From NCBI GenBank assembly GCA_036008175.1, contig DASYOB010000139.1, forward strand, positions 1 through 64,000: DNA of 64,000 bases, written 5' to 3'. The translations under genes were made by a program, and so were the position numbers. The notes below the pieces were generated by a model. That model did no database searches. It saw only the letters and a program-made list of their open reading frames with translations, and was not told the DNA's origin. The stretch comes from DATARH01 sp036008175. GTDB lineage: Bacteria > Pseudomonadota > Alphaproteobacteria > ATCC43930 > CGMCC-115725. Positions 24,060-32,224 of this stretch are shown in pieces. Each line of letters starts with the position of its first letter. The stretch's first letter is position 1.

Positions 24060-24290
24060 TCACGGACCGCGCCTTCCGCCGCGAGGCTTGCGAAACCATC
24101 CGTTCGTCGCGGCGTGCGTCTGCACCTGGTCTTTGTGTCGCGCGATCCAGGCTTCGGCATCAAGCTCGGTGCCGAACGGGCTGACGGTGGTCGGATAGGT
24201 CTCCGGGATGCTGACCTGAACCCCAAAGGATCCGTCGCCGAGCGGGATCACACGGTAGGTCGCCTCCGCGTGGGGGTGTGTCCTGGCCAT
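24060..24290 (-). CDS. conserved hypothetical small protein
   Basis: A 76-residue soluble protein, MARTHPHAEATYRVIPLGDG..., with alternating polar and hydrophobic residues (FGVQVSIPETYPTTVSPFG) suggesting a small beta-rich fold, then a helix (AEAWIARHKDQVQTH) and a basic tail (KPRGGRRGP). No signal peptide or known motif. The ribosome-binding site is weak. Longer readings upstream look non-coding. Function unknown. Confidence 0.6.
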   Translation of the reverse strand: MARTHPHAEATYRVIPLGDGSFGVQVSIPETYPTTVSPFGTELDAEAWIARHKDQVQTHAATNGWFRKPRGGRRGP

Positions 24291-24803
24291 TGTGCTTATT
24301 TGGTGTCGGCGACCCGGAATCGCTAGGTGGGCATCGCCCCCGGGACGCAGCCACTCATGTTGAAACGCCGCTCCGGATGGCCTTCTTGCCGTCGGAGAGC
24401 GCTTTCGGCAGCGCTGTAGAGAAGCACGACGCGCCGCCCGACCGAGGATCGATCCTGTTGAATAGCGTCCAGGATTCGTCATCGGCGCGACGCTACGCAG
24501 CCGTCTTTTTACAAGGGAAGGCGTCACGAAATTGTCTTCCTGACCGGTTACGTTCGGATACGGCAGCGTCATAGTCATGCCCGAAAAGCACGCAACTATG
24601 CTGGCTGGCTGTGGGGAAAGCGAACATTTAACAAAAACATCGACGCGATCCGGCGCATCGCTTGGCGCGACCGCGAAGCGCGTGGGCAGATCGGATGCCA
24701 GCTGGGGCAAGGCTCGCTCCCGCCGGCAACCGGTGCGAACGTTGCAAGGCACGAGCTTTTCAGCCGTCGGGCTGATGCATGGAACCTGAGTTGAGGGAGT
24801 GAG
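24291..24803. other. 513-nt gap, no confident gene
   Basis: A lower-GC stretch. On the plus strand a frame from about 24490 to the TGA near 24793 reads like protein (for example NKNIDAIRRIAWRDREARG) but has no credible start codon. It may be a decayed gene. Another short frame (24577-24789) shows no coding character. No RNA gene, repeat or terminator was recognised. Confidence 0.35.
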
Positions 24804-25031
24804 ATGGCGTATCGGATTTCCTACGAGGACAACGCGACAATCGCCGACAAACAATGGCGCAACGACAACCCAACAGGGATCGAAACCTTCGAGACGGAAC
24901 AGGAAGCGCTCAAGCGAGCCCGCGAGCTGATTGAGGAAGGCGCCTGTCGGGCGGTTGCGGTCTGCGACGATTCCGGCGAGGTGCTCGGCGGCATCCGCTT
25001 GCAGCTCAAGCTGGGCTTTACGGTGGAGTAG
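24804..25031 (+). CDS. conserved hypothetical small protein
   Basis: A 75-residue soluble protein, MAYRISYEDNATIADKQW..., with a helix (EQEALKRARELIEEGACRA) followed by two strands (VAVCDDSGEVLGGIRLQLKL). The pattern suggests a small alpha/beta domain. GAGGGAGTGAG lies immediately upstream of the ATG. It is monocistronic and convergent with the small membrane protein at 25054. Function unknown. Confidence 0.7.
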   Translation: MAYRISYEDNATIADKQWRNDNPTGIETFETEQEALKRARELIEEGACRAVAVCDDSGEVLGGIRLQLKLGFTVE

Positions 25032-25053
25032 GACGTCGCCCGCCTCGCCCCCG

Positions 25054-25230
25054 CTAGAGGTCGGCGAGGCGGATCCAGGCACCGAGGCCGAGCGCGACGA
25101 GGCCGCCGAGGGCGATCGTCACGGCACTTGTGGTACCGAACAACAGCAACCACAGCGCGAAGACGACGATCGCGGTAAAGATTCCGCCGACCAGCGACGG
25201 CATCGACCGCTTGACGCGCGCTTCCGCCAT
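25054..25230 (-). CDS. 58-residue small membrane protein
   Basis: A short frame starting ATG 25230 encodes MAEARVKRSMPSL, then two hydrophobic segments (GIFTAIVVFALWLLLFG and AVTIALGGLVALGLGAW), then RLADL and a TAG stop. The basic N-terminus and two-helix hairpin suggest an inner-membrane protein with both ends in the cytoplasm. Its ATG lies 4 nt after the stop of the fatty-acid hydroxylase gene, so the two are probably co-translated and could form a complex. Below the size limit of many gene finders. Confidence 0.7.
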   Translation of the reverse strand: MAEARVKRSMPSLVGGIFTAIVVFALWLLLFGTTSAVTIALGGLVALGLGAWIRLADL

Positions 25231-25234
25231 CAGC

Positions 25235-25996
25235 TCAGGCCCCGGCTGGCGACAGCCTGGAGTCGGCCGCGGTGGCGCGAGCCTTCTTCAAGTTCCGCTT
25301 GCGGAAACGCGTGTCGTAGCCGTTGAAGATGTGACCTAAAAGACCGCGATCGAGATCGCTGGTGCCAAACAGCCAGTCGGCGACTGGATAGGTCAGGTTC
25401 ATGTTGGTGCCCATCATGATCGCCGGGTCGTGATGGGCGATGTGATGGCGCCTGATCGTATTCATGAACGGGACGTGCCGGACGATCCGGTCGTCCTTGA
25501 CGTGGCAGCCCCAATGAAAGAGCTCGTAATTGAGATAGACGCCGGTGGTGGTCGCCACCAACAGCCAGGCGGCATCGGCTGACCACAGCCAGCCGAGCAC
25601 GACGCCCCCTGCCGCCGATATGCAGATGAACGTGGTCAGCGCATAGGGCGGAAAGAAGGTAATGCGGAAGTCGCGTGTCGTGTCGATCGTCGGTTCGTGG
25701 TCGGTGAAAAACTGATGGTGCGCGAGCGTGTGCCGCTTGTAGATGCCCATGAAGCCCTTGAGCGGCCGGTGCATCACATAGCGGTGCAGTGCCCATTCGA
25801 AGATGTTGCAGCCGAGAAAGGCGAGCGGCACGACGAGCCATTCGAGCCAGTTCGGCTGATGGATGTGTCGCGCACAATACCAGATCACTGCGAGGCCCAG
25901 CGCCGCGATCACCACGACGTGGCCGATCCCGCTGTACCAGGGCGAGATGCGGGCGCGGTAATCGGCGCGGAAACCCGCCTGGCGTTTTGTCATCAT
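25235..25996 (-). CDS. fatty acid hydroxylase/sterol desaturase superfamily protein
   Basis: A 253-residue membrane di-iron enzyme. The histidine boxes are in order: HRYVMH, HTLAHHQFF, HWGCH and RRHHIAHH. Hydrophobic segments (VVVIAALGLAVIWYCA, TFICISAAGGVVLGWLW) flank them. Members hydroxylate or desaturate lipids, carotenoids or hopanoids. The start is the ATG at 25996, 7 nt after AGGAGGG; an upstream frame extension to 26035 lacks a ribosome-binding site. The gene for a 58-residue membrane protein follows directly. Confidence 0.88.
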   Translation of the reverse strand: MMTKRQAGFRADYRARISPWYSGIGHVVVIAALGLAVIWYCARHIHQPNWLEWLVVPLAFLGCNIFEWALHRYVMHRPLKGFMGIYKRHTLAHHQFFTDHEPTIDTTRDFRITFFPPYALTTFICISAAGGVVLGWLWSADAAWLLVATTTGVYLNYELFHWGCHVKDDRIVRHVPFMNTIRRHHIAHHDPAIMMGTNMNLTYPVADWLFGTSDLDRGLLGHIFNGYDTRFRKRNLKKARATAADSRLSPAGA

Positions 25997-26069
25997 CGGG
26001 CGACCCTCCTGCCGGACAGGGCGATCTGCCGACAATATAGCCCCGCCGGCTCCGGCAGCGAAGTGCCAC

Positions 26070-27467
26070 TCACGGGAGCCGGCCCAGAACGCGCACCGCG
26101 GCTCGGGTCCAGCGGCTGAAGAGCTTGGGCTTGTAGAATTCCGAGGCTGCCGATTTGTTGACTTCGCCGAATGTCGGATAAGGCGCCAGCATGCCGGCGA
26201 CGGCGCTGAGTTTCAGACCCTGCTGGATCGCCAGCACCCAAACATGGGCGAGTTCGCCGGCATGGGCGCCAAGTATCGATGCACCGAGAATGCGGCCGTT
26301 GCGGCGGGTGACGATCTTGGCCGTGCCCGCGGTCTCGCGCTCGGCTTGTGCGCGGTTGTTCTCGGCGAAATCAAACCGGCTGACCGCGACATCCACGCCG
26401 TACTGCCGCTTCGCCTCGTTCTCGGTCAAGCCGACCTGCGCGAGCTCGGGATCGGTGTAGGTGACCCAGGGCAGCGCCGAATAATCGACCTTCGCCGGAA
26501 GATGGAATAGCACGTTGCGGATCACGATCCCGGCCTGGTAGCTGGCGACGTGGGTGAAGCGCGGGCCGCTCGTTACGTCGCCGATCGCATATACGCCGCG
26601 CGCGCTCGTGCGCAGCCGCCGGTCCACCACGATCCCATGCTCGTTGTAGAGGATGCCGGCGCGCTCGAGATCGAGGCCGGCGGTGCGTGGCTTGCGGCCA
26701 GCGGCGACCAGCAAATGCGAGCCTTCGATCCGGCTCTCATGGCCGTCCTGCTGAACCATCAGCGCGAGTCCCCCGCCGTTCGGCTCGATCCGGTTGATCT
26801 CGGTCCGCTCGCGGATCGCGATCCCCTCGCCCGCGAGGCACTGCAGCAGCGTGGCGGCGAGCTCTGGATCGTCGCGCGGCATCGCCTTGGCGGCCTCGAT
26901 CACCGTCACGCCAGCGCCGAGCCGGCGATGCGCCTGGGCCAGCTCGATGCCGACCGCGCCGGCGCCGATGATTATGAGGTGCTTGGGGAGCGTTGTGTTT
27001 TCAAAGATCGTCTCGTTGGTGAAATAGGCGCCCCTATCGATGCCCGGAATCGGCGGGATCGCGGGTTCCGAGCCGGTCGCGATGACAATCCGGCGGGCGT
27101 TGATCGTGCGGTTGCCGGCGACGAGCTGCCGTGCGCCGAGGAAGCGCGCCTCGGCGCGGATCACCTCGACCCCGAGACCCTCGAACCGCTCGACCGAATC
27201 ATGCGGCGCGATCGCCGCGATGACGCCTTCGACATGGCGGCTGACCGCGGCGAAATCGACATTGGGCTCCGATGCGGCGATGCCGAACCGCTGGCTCGTT
27301 CGCACCGCCTGCGCGGCCTTGGCGGCGGCCAGCAGCGCCTTCGATGGCACGCAGCCGGTGTTGAGGCATTCGCCGCCCATCTCACCGCGCTCGATCAGCA
27401 CCGTCCGCGCACCGAGCTGCGCGGCGACCGCCGCGACGGTCAGGCCGGCAGCGCCGGCGCCGATCAC
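26070..27467 (-). CDS. mercuric reductase/dihydrolipoamide dehydrogenase-like disulfide oxidoreductase
   Basis: A flavoprotein of at least 465 residues. FAD motif IGAGAAGLTVAAVAAQLGA, redox-active disulfide GGECLNTGCVPSKALL, NAD motif LIIIGAGAVGIELAQAHRRL, second FAD motif GVYAIGDVTSGPRFTHVA, and a C-terminal dimerisation domain whose HPxxxE element is replaced by APYPTFGE. That His is the general base of lipoamide dehydrogenase, so the substrate is probably not lipoamide. There is no extra N-terminal metal-binding domain as in MerA. The first standard start (GTG 27467) falls inside the FAD strand; the real start is probably a CTG at 27494 that overlaps the nudC stop (CTGA). Confidence 0.85.
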   Translation of the reverse strand: MIGAGAAGLTVAAVAAQLGARTVLIERGEMGGECLNTGCVPSKALLAAAKAAQAVRTSQRFGIAASEPNVDFAAVSRHVEGVIAAIAPHDSVERFEGLGVEVIRAEARFLGARQLVAGNRTINARRIVIATGSEPAIPPIPGIDRGAYFTNETIFENTTLPKHLIIIGAGAVGIELAQAHRRLGAGVTVIEAAKAMPRDDPELAATLLQCLAGEGIAIRERTEINRIEPNGGGLALMVQQDGHESRIEGSHLLVAAGRKPRTAGLDLERAGILYNEHGIVVDRRLRTSARGVYAIGDVTSGPRFTHVASYQAGIVIRNVLFHLPAKVDYSALPWVTYTDPELAQVGLTENEAKRQYGVDVAVSRFDFAENNRAQAERETAGTAKIVTRRNGRILGASILGAHAGELAHVWVLAIQQGLKLSAVAGMLAPYPTFGEVNKSAASEFYKPKLFSRWTRAAVRVLGRLP

Positions 27468-27490
27468 GCAAATATCGGCGACAACCTCGC

Positions 27491-28480
27491 TCAGCCGATC
27501 CCGGCCCGGCCGGCGAGCCAGTCCTCGATCAGCCGTCGCGCAATCGAATCGCGCCGCGGCAGCCGAAACGTCTCGTCGTCCTCATGCGATAAGAGCCAGC
27601 CGCGCTCGAACCAGCGCGCGTCCTCCAACTCGCCGTAATCGACGGAGATCTCGGTCGAGGCCGCCTCGGCATAGAAGCCGAGCATGATGTTGGCCGGGAA
27701 CGGCCAGGGCTGCGAGGAGTGATAATGCACCGCGCCGACCTCGATCGCGGTCTCCTCGCGCACCTCGCGGGCGACCGCGTCTTCCAGGCTCTCGCCCGGC
27801 TCGACGAAGCCGGCCAGGGTCGAGTACATGCCCGGCAAGGGGAAGTTCTTGTTGCGGCCGAGGAGCGTGCGGTCGCTATCGACGACCAGCATGATCACCG
27901 CCGGGTCGGTGCGCGGGAAATGCATCGCGTGGCAGGCGGGGTCGGTGCAGCGGCGCATGTGCCCGGCCTCCTCGCTGCGGGTCGGATTGCCGCAGAGGCC
28001 GCAGAACCGGTGGCGCGAATGCCAGAACAATATGGCGCGGGCGAAGGCGAGCAGCGCCCCTTCGCGGCGTTCGAGCCGTCCGCCCAATTGGCGCAGATCG
28101 GCAAAGCGTACCTCGGCATCGGCGATGCCGGCGGCGGCAAGCGTCGGTGAACGCATCGTATCGAGCGGTGCCTCGATCGCGGATATGTCGAGCGCGAAAT
28201 GGGCGCGCTCGTCATGGACGCCGAGAAAGACGATCTCGCCGCGCCCGAGCCGGTCCTCGACATCGGCGAGCCCGCCCAGGACCGAGCCGACAGCCTCGAC
28301 CGCCAGCACCGCCGCGCGGGGCTCGGCACCTTCGATCTCGATCACGAGGTTCTGCGTGCGCCAGACCGGGACGAGCCGGCTCGCCGGGTGCAGTACCTGT
28401 TCGCGGATCCAGTCGAGGTCGCGGCGGCGCAGGCCGACGCGCTCGAACCCTGGGTGGGTGTAGTAATTGGGCGGTCGCAT
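27491..28480 (-). CDS. nudC: NAD(+)/NADH pyrophosphatase NudC
   Basis: A 329-residue Nudix hydrolase that splits NAD(H) and removes NAD caps from RNA. It has an N-terminal domain, the NudC zinc ribbon (CGLCGNPT ... CTDPACH), the Nudix box (GFVEPGESLEDAVAREVREE) and the NudC-specific SQPWPFPANIM motif. The start is MRPPNYYTHPGF at 28480; a further ATG 12 codons upstream is not conserved-looking. Its stop overlaps the likely start of the disulfide oxidoreductase, linking two redox-cofactor genes. Confidence 0.94.
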   Translation of the reverse strand: MRPPNYYTHPGFERVGLRRRDLDWIREQVLHPASRLVPVWRTQNLVIEIEGAEPRAAVLAVEAVGSVLGGLADVEDRLGRGEIVFLGVHDERAHFALDISAIEAPLDTMRSPTLAAAGIADAEVRFADLRQLGGRLERREGALLAFARAILFWHSRHRFCGLCGNPTRSEEAGHMRRCTDPACHAMHFPRTDPAVIMLVVDSDRTLLGRNKNFPLPGMYSTLAGFVEPGESLEDAVAREVREETAIEVGAVHYHSSQPWPFPANIMLGFYAEAASTEISVDYGELEDARWFERGWLLSHEDDETFRLPRRDSIARRLIEDWLAGRAGIG

Positions 28481-28561
28481 CGTCAAACACTGGCACAGCC
28501 GGCGGCGCAGCGGCAAGCGCGGGGCGCTTCAATCGCGCAACGCCCGGCCGTATAAAAGCGC

Positions 28562-29125
28562 ATGGAAGTCATCGCCACCGAAATCGCCGATGTGAAGGAG
28601 ATACGGCCGGTCCGGCACGGCGACGCGCGCGGCTTCTTCTCCGAGATCTTTCGCGAGGATGTGCTGCGGCAACACGGGATCGATATGCCGTTCGTTCAGG
28701 AAAATCATTCGCTGTCGGTCGATCGGGGGGTGATCCGCGGGCTGCATTTCCAGATCGCGCCGGCGGCGCAGGCCAAGCTGGTGCGGGTCGCCACCGGCTC
28801 GATCCTCGATGTCGCGGTCGATATCCGCAGAGGCTCGCCGAGCTACGGCAGCCACGTGGCAGTGGTGCTGAGCGGGACGGACGGCAACCAGCTTTTCGTG
28901 CCGGAAGGTTTCGCGCATGGCTTTTGCACGTTGGAGCCGAACACCGAGGTCATCTACAAGGTGAACCGCTACTACTCGCCCGAACACGATCGCGGACTTT
29001 TGTGGAACGACCCCGCGCTTGGGATCGCCTGGCCGGTTGGCGCGGGCGAGGCGGTGCTTTCCGACAAGGACTGGCGCCAGCCGGCGTTCGCCGAGCTGCC
29101 GCCGTTGTTTTCGTACCGGGCCTAG
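28562..29125 (+). CDS. rfbC: dTDP-4-dehydrorhamnose 3,5-epimerase RfbC
   Basis: A 187-residue cupin-fold epimerase of dTDP-L-rhamnose synthesis. It shows RHGDARGFFSEIF, VQENHSLS, the catalytic His in RGLHFQIAP, FAHGFCTLEP and the KVNRYYSPEHDRGLLWNDP segment that holds the catalytic Tyr region. It acts in the cytoplasm for O-antigen or exopolysaccharide precursors. rfbD follows after 3 nt. The genes for the first two steps (rfbA, rfbB) are not in this window. Confidence 0.95.
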   Translation: MEVIATEIADVKEIRPVRHGDARGFFSEIFREDVLRQHGIDMPFVQENHSLSVDRGVIRGLHFQIAPAAQAKLVRVATGSILDVAVDIRRGSPSYGSHVAVVLSGTDGNQLFVPEGFAHGFCTLEPNTEVIYKVNRYYSPEHDRGLLWNDPALGIAWPVGAGEAVLSDKDWRQPAFAELPPLFSYRA

Positions 29126-29128
29126 TCG

Positions 29129-30019
29129 ATGAAGCTCCTGGTGCTTGGCGCCGCAGGCCAGGTCGGCCGCGAACTCTGCCGCGCCGCTTGGCCCACCGGG
29201 ACCTTGATTGCGGCGGTGGATCGCGCCGAGATCGAAATCGCCGATCGCGACGCGGTTTTCGCCGCCATTGAGCGCGAGCGCCCCGACATCGTCGTCAACG
29301 CCGCCGCCTACACCGCGGTCGATCGCGCCGAGAGCGAACCCGACGCGGCGTGGGCGGCAAATTGCACCGGGCCGGCCAATCTCGCCGCGGCCTGCCGCGA
29401 GACGGCGATCCCATTCGTCCATCTCTCGACGGATTACGTCTTTGACGGCGCCAAGATCGAACCTTATCGCGAGGACGATCCGGTCAACCCGCTCGGCGTC
29501 TACGGCACTAGCAAGGAAGCCGGCGACCGGGCGGTCCGCGAGGCGTTGCCGGAGCACGTCATCCTGCGCACTGCCTGGGTTTACAGCGCGCACGGCCACA
29601 ATTTCGTCAAGACGATGCTGCGGCTCGGGGCGGAGCGGCCGGTATTGCGGGTTGTCGCCGACCAGACCGGCTCGCCGACCAGCGCCGCCGATGTCGCCGC
29701 CGCGATCCGCGAGATCGTGCGGCAGCTTCAAGCCGGCAACGCGAAATGGGGCACCTACAATTTCACCGGTGCTGGCGCGGTCACCTGGCACGGCTTCGCC
29801 GAGGCGATCTTCGAACTGGCGGCGCCCTGGAACGGGCCGCCGCCCCGGGTCGAGGCGATCACCACGGCTGAGTACCCGACCCCGGCCCGCCGCCCGGCCA
29901 ATTCGGTGCTCGATTGCGCGCGGATCGGCGATACGTTCCGGATCGTGCCGCGGCCCTGGCGCGCAGCGCTCGCCGAAGTCGTCAGCGAGCTGTTCGAGGG
30001 GACAGCGGCGATGCGCTGA
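29129..30019 (+). CDS. rfbD: dTDP-4-dehydrorhamnose reductase RfbD
   Basis: A 296-residue extended-SDR reductase that makes dTDP-L-rhamnose with NADPH. The nucleotide motif is VLGAAGQVGRELC. VVNAAAYTAVDRAESEP, STDYVFDGAKIEPY and the catalytic YGTSKEAGD (Tyr/Lys) are typical. ARRPANSVLD lies near the C-terminus. It is coupled to rfbC and runs convergently into the acyl-CoA synthetase gene, with a hairpin across both stop codons. Confidence 0.95.
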   Translation: MKLLVLGAAGQVGRELCRAAWPTGTLIAAVDRAEIEIADRDAVFAAIERERPDIVVNAAAYTAVDRAESEPDAAWAANCTGPANLAAACRETAIPFVHLSTDYVFDGAKIEPYREDDPVNPLGVYGTSKEAGDRAVREALPEHVILRTAWVYSAHGHNFVKTMLRLGAERPVLRVVADQTGSPTSAADVAAAIREIVRQLQAGNAKWGTYNFTGAGAVTWHGFAEAIFELAAPWNGPPPRVEAITTAEYPTPARRPANSVLDCARIGDTFRIVPRPWRAALAEVVSELFEGTAAMR

Positions 30020-30030
30020 GGTTCCTCAGC
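30015..30030. terminator. hairpin spanning two convergent stop codons
   Basis: GCTGAGGTTCCTCAGC is a perfect palindrome (6-bp stem, GTTC loop). It contains the rfbD TGA and, on the other strand, the TGA of the acyl-CoA synthetase gene. There is no T-run, so it is a possible bidirectional terminator rather than a classical one. Confidence 0.4.
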
Positions 30031-31654
30031 CCACCGCCTTCGCGCGTTCGCGCAGCACGAATTTCTGGATCTTGCCGGTCGAGGTTTTTGGAAGCGGGCC
30101 GAAGACGACACGGCGCGGCGCCTTGAAATGCGCCATGCGCTGGCGGCAGAAGGCGATGATCTCGGCCGGCTCGGCGGTCACGCCGTCCTTTAGCGTGACA
30201 AAGGCACAGGGTGTCTCGCCCCATTGCTTGTCCGGGCGGGCGACGACCGCGGCTTCGAGCACCGCGGGATGGCGGTAGAGCACGTCCTCGACCTCGATGG
30301 TCGAGATGTTCTCGCCGCCGGAGATGATGATGTCCTTCGAGCGGTCCTTGATCTCGATATAGCCGTCCGGGTGCATGACCCCGAGATCGCCCGAGTGGAA
30401 CCAGCCGCCGGCGAACGCCTCCTCGGTCGCCGCCGGGTTTTTCAGATAGCCCTTCATGACGATGTTGCCGCGCATGAAGACTTCGCCCATCGTCTCGCCA
30501 TCGGGCGGCACCGGCCCTAGGCTTATCGGGTCGGCGACCGTCAGCCCCTCCAGCACCGGATACGCGACCCCTTGCCGTGATTTGAGCCGCGCCCGCTGGT
30601 CCTCTGGGAGCGCGTCCCATTCGTCGTGCCAGGCGCAGACGGTCGAGGGGCCATAGGTTTCGGTCAGCCCATAGACATGGCTGATCTTGAAGCCGAGCGC
30701 CTCCATGCCACCGATGATTGTCGCCGGCGGCGCCGCACCCGCCGTCATCATGTGGACCGGGCGCGGCAGTTTCCGGTCCCGCGCGTTCAACAGCATGTTC
30801 ATCACCACCGGCGCACCGCACAGATGGGTGACGCCGTCGCGCTCGATCGCCTCGTAGATCGCGCCGGCCTCGACCCGGCGCAGGCACACATGGGTGCCGG
30901 CGAGCGCGGTCACGGTCCACGGAAAGCACCAGCCGTTGCAGTGAAACATCGGCAGGGTCCACAGATAGACCGGGTGCTGCGACATGCCCCAAGTGAGGAT
31001 GTTGCCGAGCGCGTTCAGATAGGCGCCGCGATGGTGATAGACGACGCCCTTCGGGTTGCCGGTGGTGCCGGAGGTGTAGTTGAGCGAGATCGCGTCCCAC
31101 TCGTCCTCGGGGGTCAGCCCGGCGAAATCCGGATCGCCCTCGGCGAGAAAGCTCTCGTAATCGACTGCGCCGAGCTTGTCCCCGCCGGGCCCGGCTGGGT
31201 CGGCGATATCAATTACCAGCGGCTTCTTATCGAGCTGCGCCAGCGCGCGGCCGATCACCGGAGCGAATTCGGTGTCGGTGATCAGGACCTTCGCCTCGCC
31301 GTGTCGCAGGATGAAGGCGATGGTGTCGGCGTCGAGGCGGATGTTGAGCGCGTTCAGCACCGCGCCGGCCATCGGCACGCCGAAATGCGCCTCGAACGCT
31401 TCCGGCACGTTGGGCGCCATCAGCGCCACGGTGTCGCCGCGGCCGATGCGGCGCTTGGCGAGTGCGGAAGCGAGCCGGCGGCAGCGTTCCTCCGCCTCGC
31501 GCCAGGTGTAGCGACGATTGCCGTGAATGATCGCGGTCCGCTGCGGGTAGACCGCGGCCGAGCGGCGCAGAAAGCCGATCGGCGACAATGGCACGAAATT
31601 GGCCGGGTTCTTGTCGAGGCCGGTCTCGTAGGGGAGGCTGGTTTCCTGGCTCAT
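30026..31654 (-). CDS. acyl-CoA synthetase (AMP-binding, DmdB/AAE3-like)
   Basis: A 542-residue adenylate-forming ligase. Motifs: NYTSGTTGNPKGVVYHHRG (P-loop), MFHCNGWCFPWTVTALAG (typical of the medium-chain/methylmercaptopropionate-CoA ligase branch), VYGLTETYGPSTVC, HSGDLGVMHPDGYIEIKDRS, and the catalytic Lys in LPKTSTGKIQKF. It activates a fatty or short-branched acid to its CoA ester in the cytoplasm. The exact substrate is uncertain. It is monocistronic as far as can be seen; the GFA-family gene ends 13 nt upstream of its ATG. Confidence 0.92.
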   Translation of the reverse strand: MSQETSLPYETGLDKNPANFVPLSPIGFLRRSAAVYPQRTAIIHGNRRYTWREAEERCRRLASALAKRRIGRGDTVALMAPNVPEAFEAHFGVPMAGAVLNALNIRLDADTIAFILRHGEAKVLITDTEFAPVIGRALAQLDKKPLVIDIADPAGPGGDKLGAVDYESFLAEGDPDFAGLTPEDEWDAISLNYTSGTTGNPKGVVYHHRGAYLNALGNILTWGMSQHPVYLWTLPMFHCNGWCFPWTVTALAGTHVCLRRVEAGAIYEAIERDGVTHLCGAPVVMNMLLNARDRKLPRPVHMMTAGAAPPATIIGGMEALGFKISHVYGLTETYGPSTVCAWHDEWDALPEDQRARLKSRQGVAYPVLEGLTVADPISLGPVPPDGETMGEVFMRGNIVMKGYLKNPAATEEAFAGGWFHSGDLGVMHPDGYIEIKDRSKDIIISGGENISTIEVEDVLYRHPAVLEAAVVARPDKQWGETPCAFVTLKDGVTAEPAEIIAFCRQRMAHFKAPRRVVFGPLPKTSTGKIQKFVLRERAKAVG

Positions 31655-31667
31655 CGTTGCTCACCCG

Positions 31668-32081
31668 TCACGCGCCCGGCGGCCGAGCCTGCGGGTGACG
31701 AACGGTGCCCGACGGCAGGCCCAGCCACGGAAACATCGACTCCTCCCAGATCGAGTCGCTCGGCGGCGGGAACGCCCCGACCTCGAACGCGCCGACGGCG
31801 ACGCCGCACACGGCCGGGTTGCGGTCGCCTTCCCAATAGAGGGTGGTGCCGCAATTCGCGCAGAAATGAAAGCGGATGCGATTGCCGCTATCGGCGTCGC
31901 GCGCGTAGATTTTGCGTTCGCCGTCGAGCCGCACCCGGTCCTTCTGATAGGTCGCGCCGAAATGAAACGCGGTGCCGGTGCGCCGCTGGCAGGCCCTGCA
32001 ATGGCAGAGATAGACCCGCTCCGGCTCACCGGTGGCGATCACCTTGAGCGAGCCGCAATGGCATTGCGCCGTCCGTTCCAT
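31668..32081 (-). CDS. GFA/CENP-V family protein
   Basis: A 137-residue zinc-binding protein of the glutathione-dependent formaldehyde-activating family. The Cys ligands are AQCHCGSLKV, CHCRACQRRTG and FCANCGTTLYW. The fold is complete; the real activity of most members is unproven. The start is the ATG at 32081 (MERTAQCHCG), since upstream sequence is not conserved-looking. Same direction as the acyl-CoA synthetase gene and divergent from the cyclase gene. Confidence 0.88.
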   Translation of the reverse strand: MERTAQCHCGSLKVIATGEPERVYLCHCRACQRRTGTAFHFGATYQKDRVRLDGERKIYARDADSGNRIRFHFCANCGTTLYWEGDRNPAVCGVAVGAFEVGAFPPPSDSIWEESMFPWLGLPSGTVRHPQARPPGA

Positions 32082-32224
32082 CGCGCTCCCCCCCGCGCCT
32101 AGATTTGCAGCCACTTTGGCCGATCTCCCCGGATGCTGTCGAGCCGTTCGGCGTCGAGCCCGCTCGCTTGTTGCCCACTGCATCGGCCCGGCGCACACTG
32201 CCCAAGCGCCGCAGGGAGGGACAT

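Noticed and set aside
24577..24789. A 70-codon plus-strand frame
   Set aside because: Composition is Ser/Arg/Gly-rich and unlike protein, it has no ribosome-binding site, and a different frame there looks more coding-like.
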